This document shows, piece after piece, positions 34,761 through 44,188 of a DNA stretch of 64,000 nt. The translations under genes and the position numbers were made by a program. Source of the DNA: Bombella sp. ESL0385 (lineage in GTDB: Bacteria > Pseudomonadota > Alphaproteobacteria > Acetobacterales > Acetobacteraceae); the NCBI RefSeq assembly GCF_009725755.1, contig NZ_WNIJ01000003.1, forward strand, positions 1 to 64,000, given 5' to 3'. Within the stretch, counting starts at the first letter, position 1, and every line of letters begins with the position of its first letter. The notes below the pieces were generated by a model. It did not search any database, had not been told where the DNA came from, and saw only the letters and a program-made list of their open reading frames with translations.

Positions 34761-34810
34761 AAAAAAGCTCGGCAATGCAGGAAGACCCCCTCCCTGTTAC
34801 CGAGCTTTCA
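34761..34810 (-). terminator. trxA terminator
   Basis: On the minus strand AAAGCTCGGTAACAGG pairs, with two mismatches, with a matching arm and ends in TTTTTT, 35 nt past the trxA stop and before rnd. Confidence 0.75.
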
Positions 34811-34844
34811 TCTCTACCTTAGTGCGCAAAGCGCATCAGGCTGA

Positions 34845-35174
34845 TTAACCGATATGAGAGTCCAACCATACTTTAAGCTGGCTCTTCGGCAATGCCCCCA
34901 TCTGCTGCGCAACGGGCTTACCCTCCTTAAAGAGAATTAAGGTCGGGATGCTCCGCACACCAAAGGTTGTTGGTGTCTCTGGGTTAGCATCAATATCCAA
35001 CTTCGCAACGGTGACACGGCCTTTATAATCCTTGCCGACTTCCTCTAACGCTGGGGCAATCATCCGGCATGGGCCGCACCATTCTGCCCAAAAATCCACC
35101 AGAACATAGCCTTCTGCCTTCAGCACATCATTCTCAAAGGCTTGATCCGTCACTGCAATCGTATGTTCACTCAT
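34845..35174 (-). CDS. trxA: thioredoxin
   Basis: 109 residues. FWAEWCGPCRMIAPALEEVG with the WCGPC active site, the buried Asp (VDFWA) and cis-Pro loop (GVRSIPTLILF). Cytoplasmic disulfide reductase. The ATG at 35174 has a GGGGAG site upstream; a longer reading is unsupported. It lies downstream of addA across a 248-nt gap. Confidence 0.97.
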   Translation of the reverse strand: MSEHTIAVTDQAFENDVLKAEGYVLVDFWAEWCGPCRMIAPALEEVGKDYKGRVTVAKLDIDANPETPTTFGVRSIPTLILFKEGKPVAQQMGALPKSQLKVWLDSHIG

Positions 35175-35422
35175 CGTACACTCCCCCTCGGACTCTCTAT
35201 AAACTCTCACATCCTGTTGTCCCTGCCATAGTTCAGAGACGCTGACCACTGGGCTACTCAACAAAGCAGCTTTGCTCTTGAGCCACTTGAACGCTCTTTT
35301 ACCCAGAAATGTGAACTCACCTAGTACGCTTATCCATGCCGTTGATGCTGCTCCTTGGGAAATCGGTATTGTTGGTCTGAATTATATGTAAATCCTATAA
35401 ATCATTGCCCTTAGCCAACTCT

Positions 35423-38400
35423 CTACCTTACGGACTGCAACGCTTCCTCCAATAAGGCGGGAGGTAACTCTGTTGCCAACGGGCCATCGACCCATACAAG
35501 GAAGCACCGTGCCTCATGCCCCGGATAAAGCCCTTGCATAACACGCCGGTAACTCGCCATCTGCGCCCGATACGCCGCCGGAATACGCCCCGGTTGGGAA
35601 GGAACATGACCCGTTTTATAGTCGCACAGCCACACCGTTTGTCCATCAAAACAAAAGCGATCGACCTGACCCAACACAACGCGGCCTGTGCCATCTCCCG
35701 CACGGCCCAACGTCCCTGATATGCCTTGCTCGGCTCGGCTTCCCGGCCCAAAAAGCGGGGCTAATAAAGGCATCTCCACAATAGAGACCACTTGCTTTGC
35801 AAGCTGTATAATCTCCACCTCATCCACACCCGGCATCGTATGCCGCAACCATGATTCTGCTTTCTCCTGCCGCTCTAACGCCGCAATATCGGGGAGGAAT
35901 TGCAACAGGCGATGGACCAGCACACCCCGCTCCATCGCATCTTGCCGCCGTTTAACAGGCTGTGGAATCACCAACCCCTCACGCATAATCTCCAAAGGTG
36001 AACGCGCTGCTGGTAATGGACCATAAGCCGCACTATCAGGCCGACTCGGTGCGAGCGGGCGGGCCAACGCATCCTCATGCGGGGCGGGCTGTATCTGCCA
36101 ATCAGGGGCATGGCCCATCCACTCCGGCAAAATAGGGGGAGCCACTGGATGAGGCTCTGCTACTTTAGACGAGACCGCAGCCTCGACAGGTCTTTCCAGC
36201 ACGATCTTCTCACCCTCCCATCCTCCCTCAAAGGGTGAAGCAACCGGCTGATAGGAAGCCAAACGCTCGATTGTCTGACTTTGAAGTGCACGCAAGCCCT
36301 GATAGCAATAGTCATACCATGTGGGGATTTTAGGGGCTTGCTTCGGCTCCCACCCACAAATGAGCAACGCATCACTCGCCCGTGTTAGAGCCACATAGAG
36401 CAAGCGGTTACTCTCCTCCCTCTGGCGTTCCTGCTCTTGCGCGCTGTAAAATGTTGTTTGCTCTGAATGCATTTTCGTCTGCGGGACCCATAACGGCCCC
36501 TCTACATCATCTCCCTCTAGCCCAGCCCATAATAAAGGATCAGCTTTGCCGGGGCCGTGCGTTGTATGCGGTAGAATAACAAGCCGCGCTTGCAACCCTT
36601 TAGAGCGATGAGCCGTCATTAACCGTACAGCATCAATCACCGTCTCAGCTTCACGCTGGCTCTCCACCGTACTGGCACGCAACCATTGCAAAAACCCTTG
36701 CAAGGATGGGGGATGTTGCGTCTCATAGGTTAAAGCTGCTGTAAGAAGCTCATCAATCGGCTCTGCAGCTTCAGGCCCAAGGCGAGAGAGGAAGCGTGTG
36801 CGCCCGCCTTGTATGCCAAGGGCCTGCACGAGAATCTCATAGGGCGTGTCATAATCTACGCGCTTATAAAGGCCCTGCAAGCACATCCAAGCTGCATGCC
36901 AGTCTGGCCGTTCCTCATGGCGTTGATTTAACACACTCCAAAGCGGAACCTGCTTGAGAGCCTGTTTTTTGCCATCCCATGTCGCCAAATCCATGAGCGA
37001 TTCATCACTTAGCCCCCCAAAAGGAGAGGTCAGCACGCTCGCGAGGCTTAAATCATCCTGCGGCAAAAGCAACGCATCACAAAGCGTCATAAGGTCCTGC
37101 ACGGCTGCTTGCTCCACCAGCCCAGCCCGAATGAAGCTTGCCACAGGGAGGCCGCGCGTCTTTAAAGCCCGGATGAGCATCCGCAAGAAAGGCGAGCGTT
37201 TCGGCACGAGAATCATCACATCCCCGGCTTTTAGCGGGGCTGCGCCGGGCTGTAAGGGTTGGCCTATCTGCTGTTGGATATAATGCGCTAACGCATCAGC
37301 AAGACGTTGGGGGGCACTGCGCTGCTCCTCATTTTTATGAGGGGCCCGCCATGGGTTATTCTCTGCTGGTTCTATTATGTCCAACTGTGACGCTATTTGA
37401 GCATCAGCAGGGACAAGCGGCCATAACTCCACACGCCCCCCACCGCCAGAACGTGCCGATTGATGAATAAGCGGGGCTCTATCCCCTGCCTCCCGCAAAC
37501 CATCAATCGCCTGCCGCGCCCCTTCTTGTTCCCCCGTAAAGACGGCATCAACCATTGCCAAAACCGGCGGCAGAGAGCGGAATGAGACATTCAACTCTGG
37601 CTCCCGCCATAAAAGCCCGGCCTCTTGCACACGATGTGCAAAAATCTGCCGCCATTTATGAAATTGCTCTGGCTCCGCCCCTTGGAAGCTATAAATCGAC
37701 TGCTTAAAATCCCCCACCGCAAAGACTGTCCTAGGCCGTGGCGTATCCTCCCGCCCCCCGATGCCGGAGAAGAAATCGGCCGTCAAAGCCCCGGCAATCT
37801 CCCATTGCAGGGCGGAGTTATCTTGCACCTCATCTAACAAAAGATGGTCAATCCCCCCATCTAATTTATAGAGGACCCACGCCGCCCCCGGCTCCTGCAA
37901 GACATCCCGCGTCCGAGCGATGAGGTCATTATAATCCACAACGCCGCGATTCTTCTTATCATCCTCAAAGCGCATCATCACAGGCATAGCGAGGGCGAGA
38001 AAAGCGGTATTTACCTCCAATAAACGCTGAGCGCGTATAGAATCCTCTAGCCCTTCTTGACGTTCGGCTTCATCTATGAGGCGTTCTGCTAAATCCGGTG
38101 CTGCCTCGCGGGCCTTTGCCCCTAGATGGCGGCTTAAATCGCGTTTCTCACCCTTATCAGTAAAAAGCAGCTTTTTAAGAACTGTTCTATCCCTCTGAGC
38201 TGCGGGCTTACCCAACCAGCTTAAAATCTCCTCAAATTGGGCACGTTTTGTCTCTGCCAATGCCGGTAAGGCTTTTTGAATATCCGCCCGCCATGCTGCC
38301 TCATCTTTAAGGCTACAAGCCTCTTTAAGCACGTCATCCGTACCGTGGCTTCCACACGCTAAAAGCCTTTGATAAGCCTGCTTAACGCGCTCTGGCTCAT

Positions 38401-39067
38401 GCTGCCATATTTTCAAAAGCGGTTGGAGAAGGCCAGATTGCGCATTGCACTGCCCTAAAAGCCCCATCAATTTATCAAAGCCTGTCAGCCCTGCCAGCAC
38501 CTGCACCGGGTCTTGGTGGCGTGCGAGGCTCTCCTCCAACGCATGGCGGAGAGCAAGCTTTGTATCAGCCTCCTCGATGAGCGAAAAATGAGGGTCTAAT
38601 GCCGCCTCAAGCGGGAAACGCCGTAATAAAGATTGGCAAAAAGCATGGATGGTCTCAATCTGCAATCCGCCCGGCGCGTCCAGAACTTTTAGAAAAAGCC
38701 CACGCGCACAATCCCGCGTTTCTGCTAGATTAGGGACATCTAACGCCGTAAGGGCTTCCCCTAATGCCTCATCAGAAAGGGAGACCCACCGCCCAAGATG
38801 CTGCTGCAAACGATGCGCCATCTCAGCCGCAGCAGCCTTAGTGTAAGTTAAGCATAAAATACGCGAAGGGGCCGAGCCTTCGATCAATATAAGCTGCCCA
38901 TCCTCACCGGGATAGGCGATGGGCAACATAAGCCGCAACAGCCGGTCAATCAGCAACTTCGTCTTACCCGACCCTGCAGAAGCCGACACAAAGGCCGAGG
39001 CCATAGGGTCTGATGCTAATCTCTGAGCCTCATTGGCCTGTTTAAGAGCCTCTTGATGCGCGCTCAT
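35423..39067 (-). CDS. addA: double-strand break repair helicase-nuclease AddA
   Basis: 1214 residues. UvrD-type helicase with Walker A SASAGSGKTKLLIDRLLRL near the N-terminus, the Walker B LLLDEVQDNSALQW, AVGDFKQSIYSFQGAEPEQF and VALTRASDALLICG. The C-terminal PD-(D/E)XK nuclease shows GQVDRFCFDGQTVWLCDYKT. With AddB it resects double-strand ends for RecA-dependent repair. Its start overlaps the end of addB by 4 nt (ATGA). Confidence 0.95.
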   Translation of the reverse strand: MSAHQEALKQANEAQRLASDPMASAFVSASAGSGKTKLLIDRLLRLMLPIAYPGEDGQLILIEGSAPSRILCLTYTKAAAAEMAHRLQQHLGRWVSLSDEALGEALTALDVPNLAETRDCARGLFLKVLDAPGGLQIETIHAFCQSLLRRFPLEAALDPHFSLIEEADTKLALRHALEESLARHQDPVQVLAGLTGFDKLMGLLGQCNAQSGLLQPLLKIWQHEPERVKQAYQRLLACGSHGTDDVLKEACSLKDEAAWRADIQKALPALAETKRAQFEEILSWLGKPAAQRDRTVLKKLLFTDKGEKRDLSRHLGAKAREAAPDLAERLIDEAERQEGLEDSIRAQRLLEVNTAFLALAMPVMMRFEDDKKNRGVVDYNDLIARTRDVLQEPGAAWVLYKLDGGIDHLLLDEVQDNSALQWEIAGALTADFFSGIGGREDTPRPRTVFAVGDFKQSIYSFQGAEPEQFHKWRQIFAHRVQEAGLLWREPELNVSFRSLPPVLAMVDAVFTGEQEGARQAIDGLREAGDRAPLIHQSARSGGGGRVELWPLVPADAQIASQLDIIEPAENNPWRAPHKNEEQRSAPQRLADALAHYIQQQIGQPLQPGAAPLKAGDVMILVPKRSPFLRMLIRALKTRGLPVASFIRAGLVEQAAVQDLMTLCDALLLPQDDLSLASVLTSPFGGLSDESLMDLATWDGKKQALKQVPLWSVLNQRHEERPDWHAAWMCLQGLYKRVDYDTPYEILVQALGIQGGRTRFLSRLGPEAAEPIDELLTAALTYETQHPPSLQGFLQWLRASTVESQREAETVIDAVRLMTAHRSKGLQARLVILPHTTHGPGKADPLLWAGLEGDDVEGPLWVPQTKMHSEQTTFYSAQEQERQREESNRLLYVALTRASDALLICGWEPKQAPKIPTWYDYCYQGLRALQSQTIERLASYQPVASPFEGGWEGEKIVLERPVEAAVSSKVAEPHPVAPPILPEWMGHAPDWQIQPAPHEDALARPLAPSRPDSAAYGPLPAARSPLEIMREGLVIPQPVKRRQDAMERGVLVHRLLQFLPDIAALERQEKAESWLRHTMPGVDEVEIIQLAKQVVSIVEMPLLAPLFGPGSRAEQGISGTLGRAGDGTGRVVLGQVDRFCFDGQTVWLCDYKTGHVPSQPGRIPAAYRAQMASYRRVMQGLYPGHEARCFLVWVDGPLATELPPALLEEALQSVR

Positions 39068-42000
39068 GCTTCATCCCCTCCCGCAAGACGCCATTCCGCT
39101 ACACGAGCTAGCTGCGTATAATCGCTATAACGTGCCTCCCGCCCCGCCCATGGCTGGGAGCGATAAGGCCGGTTAGGCTCATCATAATCTGCCAATAGCT
39201 GGCGTAATTGCTCCAAAGCAGGACCTATAAGCTCCCCCAACGTCGCCTTTGCTTTGGCAGAGGGTATGCGCACCTCCTCACCCGGTGTCTCTCCCCCGCT
39301 TAACCGCCAATAACGCAACGCCTCAACCTCCATGGCGGGTAAGCCCTCAAAGGCCCCTTTGGCTAAAAGCGCAGCTTCCAGCACTAATTGAGATGACCAC
39401 CCCGCAACAACATCCTTTTGGGAAGGAAGCTGACCTGTTTTATAGTCAAAAAGACGCCCTTGCGGCTCTTGTCCCGGCTCTGCCAGCACGTCAATCCGGT
39501 CGGCTCGCCCTGTGATGTAAAACGCCCCGCCCGGTAAATCCCGCATGACGTAATCCAACGCAATTTCCGTTTGCGAGGTGCAATTCACCCGCCCGGCATT
39601 CCGCCAACTTTCTCGCTCTAACACCCAATCGGCAATGCGATGCAGGCGGGGCCGCCACCAACTTGCAAGAGCAGGATGGACTTGTGCCTCATCCAACGCG
39701 TCATCAAAATAACGATGCAAATGCTCTGAAGCCTGATCGGGCCACGTTGTGGGATAACGTGCCATCATGCGCTCTAACGCACCATGAACAACCTTCCCAT
39801 AATCAACATGCTCTGCTCCTTCCTCCAGCGGGGCAAGGGCTTTTAAGCCAAGGACATACCGTGCATAAATTGCATACGGGTCCAGCTTTAACGTATCAAT
39901 CCGCGTAATGCTCAAACGGCGTGGGCGCAAAGCCAAGGGCGGCTTTGGCTCTGGCGGGGCAACGGGGCGTGCCTCCCCCACAGGCATATCCAACATCGCT
40001 TGCCATGCTAGGGCGGGATGCTCTTGTAAAGCGTGGCCTTGCCCCTCCAAAAAAGCAGAAAGACGCATCACCCACCGCGCAGGGACCGTGGGCGCACCAT
40101 CGCGCCGCTGAGCGTAAGAGAGAACAACATGCGCCGAGGCAAGAGCGGCCATAACAAAATCATGCGCTTGGGCTCCGATCTTCCGCTCTGGTGAGGGCAG
40201 CCCCACACGCTGGCGCATCGGGCGGCTCATCCACGGGCCGGAATCAGCAACGGGAGGCCAAACACCCTCATTCAACCCACCCAGAATTACGGTATCAAAC
40301 GCTAAAAGCCTGGCTTCCAACACCCCATAGATAGCAATACGCGGATGAGCGAGCTCCACACCATCTTGATAGCCCCGCAAGCCCGTCAAACTCTTACCAG
40401 CCATGCTCGTGGTCAAGAACCCATCTAACGCGCTGAGGGGTTGAGGAGGAATGTCCCCTGTATGGCTCATCAATTCCACAAAATGCCGGGAGAGCGTACC
40501 GCCATCCTCCCCACGCCACAAGCGAGAGCCGGGGCGCGCTTGGTCGGGGCCGTCTCCTTCCTCCTCCGTAACGGCGAGGGCTTCCGCTGTTTGGAGCAAA
40601 GCTGTCAGCATCTCCGGCACGCGTGCTGTAGCCTCTAATGCCCGCATCGGGGCAAAAGCGGCCTCTAAGGCTGCCAAGAAGCTCTCTAATGTTTCAGGCT
40701 GGTCTGGCGCATCAGCTTGATGCCCATAATCCACCCTTTGGGACTCCTCCATCCTCTCCAAAGCCTGACGCAAGCCCTCCAAACCCGGCTGCGGAGCAGG
40801 GCCACGCAAAAGCCGCCGCTCTAAAAGGCGGGCACTCGCCCGGGCACGTCCGGGGCTCATCCCTAGAGCCGTCAATGGATGTTTGAGGACAGAGAGCAAC
40901 GCCACCGGGCTGAATTGCCGTGTCACCGCCTGAGCAATAAGGCGCATAAACACAGCACTAGGCGTGCGGGATAAAGGCTCGCCCGCACTATCATCAGCAT
41001 GAATCCCCAAACGGAGCAGAGCCGCCCTCACACGGTCTGCCAAAGCACGATCTGGCGTGACTAATGCGCCAGAACGACCCGGCTTACCCGCCACATCCCG
41101 CAAGATAAGCGCAATCGCCTGTGCCTCCTCTTGGGATTCCGCAGCAGGTAGAATGGACAAACCTTCATAACACGCTGCTATATCGGCCAAAGGCTGGCCC
41201 CAAGAGGCAATTCCCGCTTCTGGCACCATCACACATTGGAAGAGCCGCTCCCGCGCAGGCCGCTGCACACGCCCCCATTGAGCGATACTGCTCCGCTCTA
41301 TCCCCATTTGCTCCAACACATCTCGGAACAAAGCTTGCGGATGTGTGGGAGGGAGATGCTCCCACAAAGCATCCTCCATCTGGCAATCCACCCCTTGGAA
41401 GACCACCATCCCACGCGGTAAGGCAGCCACCGTGCCTAACATCGCCGCTACGCCTGCCGAGCCATCCACAAACCCTACAGCCCAAAGCGGATAATCTGGC
41501 GGCATCGTTGCCCAACACCGCGCTTGCGCCTCAAGCAACGCGACCTGGCGAGCCATGATATTGCTCCGCTCCTCCTCTTTGAGGATGGCAGGCCATGCTT
41601 CCGTTACAATTTTGAGGAACTCTAACGTCTTTTGCCAATGCCCAGCAAAATCATCCGCAACGGCATTCGGGAGAGCCTCATATAAATCCACCCCGCTGCG
41701 CTCAGCATCATCCATTAGATCTGCTAAAGCTTGAGCTAATGGCCATACACGATCAATCGTCCCACCCTCACGACCAGAGACCGTAGTGAAAAAAGGAGCC
41801 GCTAAAATCAAACGCGCAAGAATGGCTAAGCGAAAAACAGGCCCTACAGCGGGGGGGAGGGCCTCATCCAACGCCATGGGGAAAAGCGTTTGCTGCTCCA
41901 CATCGCTCAAAGAAACAATAGCCGGTAAAAGAGCAGGGCGGCCATCTAGCACACGCAAAAACGCTTCCATAAGGGCGCGTGCCACACGGCGACCGGGTAC

Positions 42001-42144
42001 AAGGATGGTTCCGCTATGCCCCCCACGCCGCATCTCATCCCCTGCTTCCTCCCCATTACGGGCTAGCCATTGATGAACCACTTCATCCAAAAACGCACAA
42101 GAGGCGGGGATTGTCGCGCTATTCATAGGGGTATGAGAGGCCAT
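39064..42144 (-). CDS. addB: double-strand break repair protein AddB
   Basis: 1026 residues. An inactivated UvrD-like fold with GTILVPGRRVARALMEAFLR at the N-terminus (no Walker A Lys motif, as in alphaproteobacterial AddB) and a C-terminal RecB-type nuclease: LSITRIDTLKLDPYAIYARY, DYGKVVHGALERM, GRADRIDVLAEPG and RLFDYKTGQLPSQ. The first base of its ATG is the last base of the tsaE stop, so tsaE-addB-addA is a coupled operon, as in many Rhodospirillales. Confidence 0.95.
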   Translation of the reverse strand: MASHTPMNSATIPASCAFLDEVVHQWLARNGEEAGDEMRRGGHSGTILVPGRRVARALMEAFLRVLDGRPALLPAIVSLSDVEQQTLFPMALDEALPPAVGPVFRLAILARLILAAPFFTTVSGREGGTIDRVWPLAQALADLMDDAERSGVDLYEALPNAVADDFAGHWQKTLEFLKIVTEAWPAILKEEERSNIMARQVALLEAQARCWATMPPDYPLWAVGFVDGSAGVAAMLGTVAALPRGMVVFQGVDCQMEDALWEHLPPTHPQALFRDVLEQMGIERSSIAQWGRVQRPARERLFQCVMVPEAGIASWGQPLADIAACYEGLSILPAAESQEEAQAIALILRDVAGKPGRSGALVTPDRALADRVRAALLRLGIHADDSAGEPLSRTPSAVFMRLIAQAVTRQFSPVALLSVLKHPLTALGMSPGRARASARLLERRLLRGPAPQPGLEGLRQALERMEESQRVDYGHQADAPDQPETLESFLAALEAAFAPMRALEATARVPEMLTALLQTAEALAVTEEEGDGPDQARPGSRLWRGEDGGTLSRHFVELMSHTGDIPPQPLSALDGFLTTSMAGKSLTGLRGYQDGVELAHPRIAIYGVLEARLLAFDTVILGGLNEGVWPPVADSGPWMSRPMRQRVGLPSPERKIGAQAHDFVMAALASAHVVLSYAQRRDGAPTVPARWVMRLSAFLEGQGHALQEHPALAWQAMLDMPVGEARPVAPPEPKPPLALRPRRLSITRIDTLKLDPYAIYARYVLGLKALAPLEEGAEHVDYGKVVHGALERMMARYPTTWPDQASEHLHRYFDDALDEAQVHPALASWWRPRLHRIADWVLERESWRNAGRVNCTSQTEIALDYVMRDLPGGAFYITGRADRIDVLAEPGQEPQGRLFDYKTGQLPSQKDVVAGWSSQLVLEAALLAKGAFEGLPAMEVEALRYWRLSGGETPGEEVRIPSAKAKATLGELIGPALEQLRQLLADYDEPNRPYRSQPWAGREARYSDYTQLARVAEWRLAGGDEA

Positions 42145-42614
42145 CAGCTTTGGTTTCCCTCATACATCATCGCAAGCGTATCTAAGCGTTCTTCTGGCCA
42201 ACCATGAAAAGCTATATGCCGCTCTTGCTCTGTTGCGCCCGGTGTAAAGGTGAGATGAAATGCCCCCTCTGGCAGCAATTCCGCCGCGCGGTCTGGCCAT
42301 TCCACCAGCATAATACCTTCACAAGCATCATCCCACGACAACTCATAAAGCTCATCGGGGCTGGAGAGCCGCCATAAATCATAATGAAACACCAACCCCA
42401 ATGTTGTGTTATAGGGCTGTACTAACGCAAAAGTCGGGCTGGGAACCTCCAACGCTTCATCATCAGCAAGGGCGCGAATCAGGGCACGGGCAAAGCTGCT
42501 TTTGCCTGCCCCCATCTCCCCATGCAGGGCCAGACAATCCCCCCGTTGCAACAAACCCGCCACATGCCGGGCAAAAACCGCCGTTTGCTCTGGGGAGGAA
42601 AGACGCACATCCAT
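42144..42614 (-). CDS. tsaE: tRNA t6A biosynthesis ATPase TsaE
   Basis: 156 residues. Walker A GEMGAGKSSFARALI, SPTFALVQPY, HYDLWRLSSPDELYELSWDD and LVEWPDRAAELLP are all typical. TsaE drives the TsaB-TsaD complex that makes t6A37 in ANN-decoding tRNAs. The ATG at 42614 with GAGGGTGG upstream is preferred to the GTG at 42626. It is first in the operon with addB and addA. Confidence 0.93.
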   Translation of the reverse strand: MDVRLSSPEQTAVFARHVAGLLQRGDCLALHGEMGAGKSSFARALIRALADDEALEVPSPTFALVQPYNTTLGLVFHYDLWRLSSPDELYELSWDDACEGIMLVEWPDRAAELLPEGAFHLTFTPGATEQERHIAFHGWPEERLDTLAMMYEGNQS

Positions 42615-42757
42615 CAGCAAAACCACCCTCTACCGCTCTTTATGCCCTATTCTTTAACTTTATGGGCTTATAACATAGCACAATGATACCCTGTAAATGA
42701 CGCGCAAAAGGCATCACCCCCTACTCCCCGCGGCAAAAAATGCTTATGGAGACGATT

Positions 42758-43786
42758 ATGACACATTCATCTGCCACCCACACAACCGACATCGCCATTA
42801 TTGGCGCAGGCCCCGCAGCTCTTTTTGCCGCTTTTGAATGCCGCATGTTGCGCCTCGACTGCATCTTAACTGATGTTCTTGATTGTGTAGGGGGGCAATG
42901 CGCGGCCCTGTACCCTGAAAAGCCGATTTACGACATCCCCGCTCATCCTTCCATCACGGGGGGGGATTTAATCGCTGCGTTGGAGGAGCAAATCGCCCCC
43001 TTTAACGTCCCGCGCCTCCTTGGCAGCCGCATCAGCCAGCTAGAGGGGGAGGCTGGGGCCTTTACCCTGCGTAATGAGCGCGGCGATGTCATCCACGCGA
43101 AAGCCATCATCATCGCCGCTGGGGCTGGGGCCTTCGGCCCGAACCGCCCTCCCCTAGAGGGGCTAGATGTTTATGAACGCAGCGGTAGCGTGCAATATTA
43201 TGTAAAAAAACGTGCCGCTTTTGAGGGTAAACGCATTGTCGTAGCAGGTGGTGGTGATTCCGCCTTGGATTGGGCATTATCCCTCTCCGACATTGCCGAG
43301 ACGCTCTATCTCGTCCACCGGCGGGACCGCTTCCGTGGGGCCCCGGAGACACTGGCCCAAATCGAAGCCAAAATTGAAGCTGGTGCGATTGAGAAAATCG
43401 TCCCCTATCAACTTCATGGCCTACGCGGGACTGATGGGCAGCTCAGCCATGTTGAGGTCATTGCACTAGATGAGACCGTCCGCGCCTTAGAAGCTGATGT
43501 GCTACTGCCTTTTTATGGTCTTTCAACCGACCTTGGCCCTGTGGCCTCATGGGGGTTGGAGACGCAGCGCAGCACGATTGCGGTAGAGCCTGCCACCATG
43601 CAAACCAACTTAGAGGGCATCTTCGCCATTGGTGATGTGGCGCATTATCCCGGCAAAATGAAGCTCATTCTCCAAGGCTTTTCCGAAGGGGCCGTAGCAG
43701 CCCATGCCGCACACCATGTCGCTCGGCCCGATAAAGCCTTACGTTTTGAACATTCCACTAGCCGGGGCCAGCCGGGTAAGGTCTGA
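42758..43786 (+). CDS. ferredoxin/flavodoxin-NADP+ reductase (YumC-like, thioredoxin reductase fold)
   Basis: 342 residues. FAD-binding IIGAGPAALFAAFECRML, then CVGGQCAALYPEKPIYDIPA, the position where thioredoxin reductase would be followed by a CxxC; that motif is absent. NADPH-binding VVAGGGDSALDWALSL and the C-terminal AIGDVAHYPGKMKLI fit the YumC-type enzymes that reduce ferredoxin or flavodoxin with NADPH. GGAG precedes the ATG at 42758. Confidence 0.88.
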   Translation: MTHSSATHTTDIAIIGAGPAALFAAFECRMLRLDCILTDVLDCVGGQCAALYPEKPIYDIPAHPSITGGDLIAALEEQIAPFNVPRLLGSRISQLEGEAGAFTLRNERGDVIHAKAIIIAAGAGAFGPNRPPLEGLDVYERSGSVQYYVKKRAAFEGKRIVVAGGGDSALDWALSLSDIAETLYLVHRRDRFRGAPETLAQIEAKIEAGAIEKIVPYQLHGLRGTDGQLSHVEVIALDETVRALEADVLLPFYGLSTDLGPVASWGLETQRSTIAVEPATMQTNLEGIFAIGDVAHYPGKMKLILQGFSEGAVAAHAAHHVARPDKALRFEHSTSRGQPGKV

Positions 43787-43802
43787 CCCCTCCCCGCTGC
43801 CC

Positions 43803-44096
43803 TCAGGCAATCTCTTTTAGAAAAACAACCTTAGAGGCCCCACCTTCCACGAGGGTCTCGATAGCCTTGTTGAACACACGGCCATGCTCGGTCCCCATAT
43901 GGGCCTTAAAGGCGGCCTCATCGCGGTAGCTTTCCTCAACATGAAAGAGGTCCGGCTCAGCCTCTAACGTATAGACCACAAAGCGCACACAGCCCGGCTC
44001 GGCACGAACATTCTCGGCCAAAGCGGTAAGCAGACTAGCCACCTTTTCCCGATGGCCGGGTAGAGCCTTCATCGTGGCATAAAGGTTTTTCGCCAT
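43803..44096 (-). CDS. antibiotic biosynthesis monooxygenase (ABM/YgiN-like) domain protein
   Basis: 97 residues. A dimeric ferredoxin-like fold: LYATMKALPGHREKVASLL, EPGCVRFVVYTLEAEPDLFH and EESYRDEAAFKAHMGTEHGR with the conserved His. Members include YgiN quinol monooxygenase and LsrG; the substrate cannot be predicted. The ATG at 44096 has AGGAG upstream. It is downstream of typA on the same strand. Confidence 0.88.
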   Translation of the reverse strand: MAKNLYATMKALPGHREKVASLLTALAENVRAEPGCVRFVVYTLEAEPDLFHVEESYRDEAAFKAHMGTEHGRVFNKAIETLVEGGASKVVFLKEIA

Positions 44097-44120
44097 GACG
44101 CATTCATCTCCTATCATATG

Positions 44121-44151
44121 AAGAAAAGGCCGAGACAATAATGCCCCGGCC
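44121..44151 (-). terminator. typA terminator
   Basis: GGCCG and CGGCC arms separated by a 14-nt loop, followed on the minus strand by TTTTCTT, 38 nt after the typA stop. The stem is short. Confidence 0.55.
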
Positions 44152-44188
44152 TCCCCTTTGTTACACGCTCTCACAAATGGGCGAAAGC